Origin: an uncultured Prevotella sp.
Lineage (GTDB): Bacteria; Bacteroidota; Bacteroidia; Bacteroidales; Bacteroidaceae
Reading direction: 5' to 3'
Assembly (NCBI GenBank): GCA_900556795.1
Contig: USQD01000075.1
Coordinates: 1 to 8,216 of the forward strand
DNA: 8,216 nt
Part shown: piece by piece, positions 5,581 to 8,216 of the stretch
How positions within the stretch are numbered: the first letter of the stretch is position 1
Layout: each line of letters begins with the position of its first letter
Program-made: the position numbers and the translations under genes
The notes under the pieces: model-generated
What the model was told of the DNA's origin: nothing
What the model saw: the letters and a program-made list of their open reading frames with translations, nothing else
Database searches by the model: none

Positions 5581-6811
5581 TTATCTCAAATCCCACCTTT
5601 TTGAGGTCTTCCCAGTATTGGGGATATGACTTGCTCACTACTTCAGGATTATTGATTTCAATCTGTGAAAACTTCAAGGCGAGAGGAGCGAATGCCATTG
5701 CCATGCGATGGTCTTCGTAGGTGTCGATAGGAGCGAATGATGGCTTGCAGGTCTCACCATCCCAGATGAGCGTATTGTCATTCTCATCACGAATCACATA
5801 GCCTACCTTCTTCAACTCTGTCTTTAAAGCTTCAATGCGGTCAGTTTCCTTAATTTTTAAGCTGGCAAGACCAGTAAACTTGAACTTGACATCAAGGGCG
5901 CAGCAGGCCACAACGATGGTTTGAGCCAGATCTGGTGACCCGGTAAAATCGTATTCGAATTTTGGCAACAGGCAGCGGTTTGCTTTCAGAGTTACATTGC
6001 TGAGCGTATCGCGGCTTTCGAATTCGCTCTTTACGCCCAACAGGCTGAAGATATATTTAACCACAGAATCGCCTTGCTTGGAACTGTCCATCAGACCTTC
6101 GAGTTTGATGAGAGAGTCTGGATTGCAGTTGAGAGCCATCATCTCATACCAGTATGAAGAGGCACTCCAGTCGTTTTCTATCTGATAAGGAGTGCTCTTG
6201 TAAGGCTGTGGCTTGACGGTGATGGTGTCCAGATCGGTCCATTCTGCATCAGCTCCAAATTCCTTCATCGTCCAGAGCGTCAGGTCGATGTATGGTCGGG
6301 ATGCAATTTCTCCTGTCAGTTTCAGTTCCAAACCGTTCTTGAGGATAGGGCCAATCATGAGAAGGGCAGAAATGTATTGCGAACTGATATTGCCCACAAT
6401 CTCCAGATGCCCACCGTCCAAAGATTTGCCTTTGATATGGAGCGGTGGATATCCTTCCTTCTTTTCGTAGGTGATGTCAGCACCCAGATAGCGCAGGGCA
6501 TCTACGAGAATGCCGATAGGGCGGTTCTGCATGCGTTCTGTGCCTGTGATAGAGTGTTCGCCTTCTGTTGAAGCCAGATAAGCGGTCATAAATCGCATGG
6601 CTGTACCTGCTGCTTTGATATTGATAACCTCAGGCATATTCTTGAGGGCAGCAATAATCACCTCTGTATCGTCACAGTCGCTCAGGTTGTTGGGCTGGAT
6701 ATCACTTCCTGCCATCGCACTGATGACGAGCGCTCTATTGCTGATACTTTTAGATGCAGGCAGATTGATGCTTGCGTTGAGGTGGCTTGGAGCCTTAATT
6801 GTATATTTCAT
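5570..6811 (-). CDS. aroA: 3-phosphoshikimate 1-carboxyvinyltransferase (EPSP synthase)
   Basis: AroA is the cytoplasmic sixth enzyme of the shikimate pathway, joining phosphoenolpyruvate and shikimate-3-phosphate to give EPSP on the way to chorismate. At 413 residues it is slightly shorter than the E. coli enzyme (427). Substrate-binding motifs are intact: LPASKSISNR (K21, S22, R26), AGTAMR (68-73), ERMQNRPIG (92-100), SSQ (143-145), the catalytic Asp in PDLAQT (D294), KETDR (321-325, with E322) and DHRMAM (from D367). F74 stands where E. coli has Pro101, directly after TAMR, so the PEP-site helix differs from the classical enzyme. The ATG is 36 bases after the metalloprotease stop, with no promoter visible between, so the two are probably cotranscribed. 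The last codons run into a heptamer repeat. No other aro gene is in the window. Confidence 0.97.
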   Translation of the reverse strand: MKYTIKAPSHLNASINLPASKSISNRALVISAMAGSDIQPNNLSDCDDTEVIIAALKNMPEVINIKAAGTAMRFMTAYLASTEGEHSITGTERMQNRPIGILVDALRYLGADITYEKKEGYPPLHIKGKSLDGGHLEIVGNISSQYISALLMIGPILKNGLELKLTGEIASRPYIDLTLWTMKEFGADAEWTDLDTITVKPQPYKSTPYQIENDWSASSYWYEMMALNCNPDSLIKLEGLMDSSKQGDSVVKYIFSLLGVKSEFESRDTLSNVTLKANRCLLPKFEYDFTGSPDLAQTIVVACCALDVKFKFTGLASLKIKETDRIEALKTELKKVGYVIRDENDNTLIWDGETCKPSFAPIDTYEDHRMAMAFAPLALKFSQIEINNPEVVSKSYPQYWEDLKKVGFEISEE

Positions 6812-6847
6812 TGTTAATGCTATTCTTATTTGTTATGTTGAATCTGA

Positions 6848-8074
6848 TTATTTGCCTCGGAAGGTTCTGGTCTGTATATCTTTCAACTTGATAGTTCTTC
6901 CCTTGGCCAGGATATTCGGAAGGTCGAATTCTTCTTCTGGTATCTCGTTCCAGGCTCTTGTGCTGGTTCTGGCTTTCTTTGGACCTGGGATGAGTGGGGA
7001 ATAGTAAAGGACCTGTCTCATTCTATAGGCTTGATCGGGGGTAAATCGCATGCTGTAACAGATACTGTAGTCCATCAGATTGTCTGCCTGCCATTCTTTT
7101 CCTTTGGTATTGGTTCGCTTGGCAAGCTGCTTCACGGTGAACGCCGTGTCCTTATTGATCTTACGGGCTTCCTCCATATATTGGGTGAGCCATTTGCCAT
7201 ATGCTATTCTGTTGTAGCTAGGAGTATCTTCGCAATAGTCAGAATCATCATCGTCATCTGCTGCTTCTGATTTATCCTTTTTGCCAGCTTTCTCAGAGAA
7301 TGTATGGAAAAGCCCCAGATAATGGCCTAATTCGTGAGCCAGTGTGGCATTTGGGTCGGCTGTATTATACTGATAATTCTGTTGATGTTTATCGGTTGTA
7401 TATCTGGTTCCTTCATACTTTTTGTCTACATAGATGGCGTTGAGCGATACACAGTAAGGAAAGCTGCCTGGCTTGTTGAGCGGATAGTTCTTGCTGTTGG
7501 TCAAGCCTTCGATGTCTGGATAGCCAGCTACCTTGTAAGGGATATTGCTGATGCCCAATGTTACGGATGTGTGGTCGGTATTCTTGAATGAATAGACCAT
7601 CACGTTGATGTAGTCGTTTTGGTTCCAGGAATATTTGGCATACGTCTTGCTGTTCATGAAGTCTTCACAGTCTATCGAGTCTTCATTGATCTTGATGTAT
7701 TCTACGCCTGGTGTGCTCAGCTTCTTGCCGTTAGCATCTTTTTCGGCGAGTTCGAACAGCACATGAATGTTTTCGCTCTCAATGGTGTCAAGGCTGATGT
7801 TGTATACATTGCCCTGATATAGCTCGTTCACATTGCTCAGCAGTTCCTTGAGTCGGGTACTTGAGATGTATTGTTTCGGATTCTTGCTGTCTTTGTAAAA
7901 TACATGAAATATCACTGGCAGATGGTAGTCATAGTCATCGCCTGTGATGATGTCGCTATCTCTGTCTTGTCCATTCGAAGAGATGGGAGAGTCACCGATA
8001 GTTATATCTGAGTCTCTGCAGGAGCCAAGTCCAAGGGCTGTCAATATGATGACGAATATAGTGAAATACTTCAT
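6848..8074 (-). CDS. Zinc metalloprotease lipoprotein, pappalysin-like (M43/BF0631-type metzincin)
   Basis: This 408-residue predicted protease has a lipoprotein signal with lipobox LGSC (lipidated Cys19). The active site HELGHYLGLFH (H247, E248, H251, H257) supplies three zinc ligands and the general base. The Met-turn lies in NLMDYSICYSMRFT (M334). The motif CEDTP (C281-P285) is typical of M43 pappalysins, and by analogy with ulilysin C281 and C339 may form a disulphide. An Asp-rich loop (273-277) just before C281 could hold calcium or may be disordered. The residues after the lipid Cys (RDSD) are acidic, resembling the surface-export signals of Bacteroidetes lipoproteins, so it may be displayed on the cell surface. 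It lacks an obvious type IX C-terminal sorting domain. I recognise the Bacteroidales family described as zinc-dependent metalloproteinase lipoprotein, BF0631 type. Its substrate is unknown. It is the first gene of the minus-strand block. Confidence 0.92.
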   Translation of the reverse strand: MKYFTIFVIILTALGLGSCRDSDITIGDSPISSNGQDRDSDIITGDDYDYHLPVIFHVFYKDSKNPKQYISSTRLKELLSNVNELYQGNVYNISLDTIESENIHVLFELAEKDANGKKLSTPGVEYIKINEDSIDCEDFMNSKTYAKYSWNQNDYINVMVYSFKNTDHTSVTLGISNIPYKVAGYPDIEGLTNSKNYPLNKPGSFPYCVSLNAIYVDKKYEGTRYTTDKHQQNYQYNTADPNATLAHELGHYLGLFHTFSEKAGKKDKSEAADDDDDSDYCEDTPSYNRIAYGKWLTQYMEEARKINKDTAFTVKQLAKRTNTKGKEWQADNLMDYSICYSMRFTPDQAYRMRQVLYYSPLIPGPKKARTSTRAWNEIPEEEFDLPNILAKGRTIKLKDIQTRTFRGK

Positions 8075-8104
8075 ACGCGTACCTTATTTATTATATATTT
8101 TCTG

Positions 8105-8112
8105 CAAAAGTA
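8105..8112 (-). promoter_or_regulatory. Bacteroidetes-type -7 promoter element (TACTTTTG)
   Basis: On the minus strand the sequence TACTTTTG matches the consensus TAnnTTTG of the Bacteroidetes primary sigma factor exactly, followed by CAG. It lies 30 bases upstream of the metalloprotease ATG, which would leave a leader of about 23 bases. No clean TTTG is found 19-21 bases further upstream, although the region is T-rich, so the -33 half is weak. Confidence 0.6.
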
Positions 8113-8216
8113 CAAAATAAAAAGAACATAAGCTAGTAAACGGACGAAAAAGTTTATGTTTTTTTGAAAAAACTCTTTATCTGCTATTTCTAGAAGTGAA
8201 GGCTTGGTTTACAATG
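8113..8216. promoter_or_regulatory. AT-rich upstream region, possible weak divergent promoter
   Basis: This strip contains a perfect short palindrome, GTTTTTT-TG-AAAAAAC (8158-8173). On the + strand TTTG at 8163-8166 is followed after 18 bases by TATTTCTA (8185-8192), a partial match to TAnnTTTG. The window ends in ATG (8214-8216), which could be the start of a divergent gene, but no coding sequence can be seen. The divergent promoter is a guess. Confidence 0.25.

Larger units (their letters stand above)
1055..8112 (-). other. Possible five-gene transcription unit, metalloprotease to porW
   Basis: All five minus-strand genes run in one direction with gaps of 36, 75, 19 and 23 bases. The only good promoter match is at the upstream end and the only strong hairpin is at the downstream end (1006-1048). 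The last three genes (Cys-rich protein, permease, porW) are the tightest group. The 75-base repeat-filled gap after aroA is the place most likely to hold an internal promoter or processing site. This is inference from spacing. Confidence 0.5.

Overview
The window looks like a chromosomal segment from a gut Bacteroidales, most likely a Prevotella/Segatella relative (inference). The evidence is moderate GC, A-rich leaders, a Bacteroidetes-type -7 box (TAnnTTTG), two lipoproteins of Bacteroidales families (a PorW/SprE-like TPR lipoprotein and a BF0631-type metzincin), and a LysO exporter split into two genes. There are seven genes, and almost all the space is coding. I see no RNA gene, insertion sequence, prophage or CRISPR array.

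Layout. Bases 1-121 are an A-rich leader. On the + strand, 122-397 and 394-996 encode the two halves of a LysO-type lysine exporter. They overlap by four bases (ATGA), with an unusually good Shine-Dalgarno sequence inside the end of the first gene. A 12-bp-stem hairpin at 1006-1048 separates this pair from a convergent block of five minus-strand genes. Read in the direction of transcription, these are: a lipid-anchored pappalysin-like zinc metalloprotease (8074-6848), aroA/EPSP synthase (6811-5570), a small membrane-anchored protein with a CX2CX6CX3C cluster (5494-5111), an ABC-3 family metal transporter permease without its partners (5091-4288), and a 1069-residue PorW/SprE-like TPR lipoprotein with a GTG start (4264-1055). 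The gaps are 36, 75, 19 and 23 bases. Only the 5' end has a clear promoter (TACTTTTG on the minus strand, 8112-8105), so the five genes may share a transcript, although the 75-base gap after aroA is filled with heptanucleotide repeats.

How the genes work together. The lysO pair is a self-contained basic amino acid export unit. The minus-strand block mixes aromatic biosynthesis (aroA), envelope lipoproteins and a probable metal-handling pair (Cys-rich membrane protein plus ABC-3 permease). No single pathway joins them all. The most interesting sub-unit is the tightly spaced Cys-rich protein, orphan permease and PorW set.

Points worth a second look: two period-7 repeat tracts in one 7-base register around the aroA stop codon; the Cys-cluster protein next to an orphan metal permease; the strong SD at the lysO junction in a phylum that rarely uses SD; a duplicated 48-bp unit in the PorW tail; and a Phe in AroA where E. 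coli has Pro101. I did not find a clear, wholly new multi-gene system.
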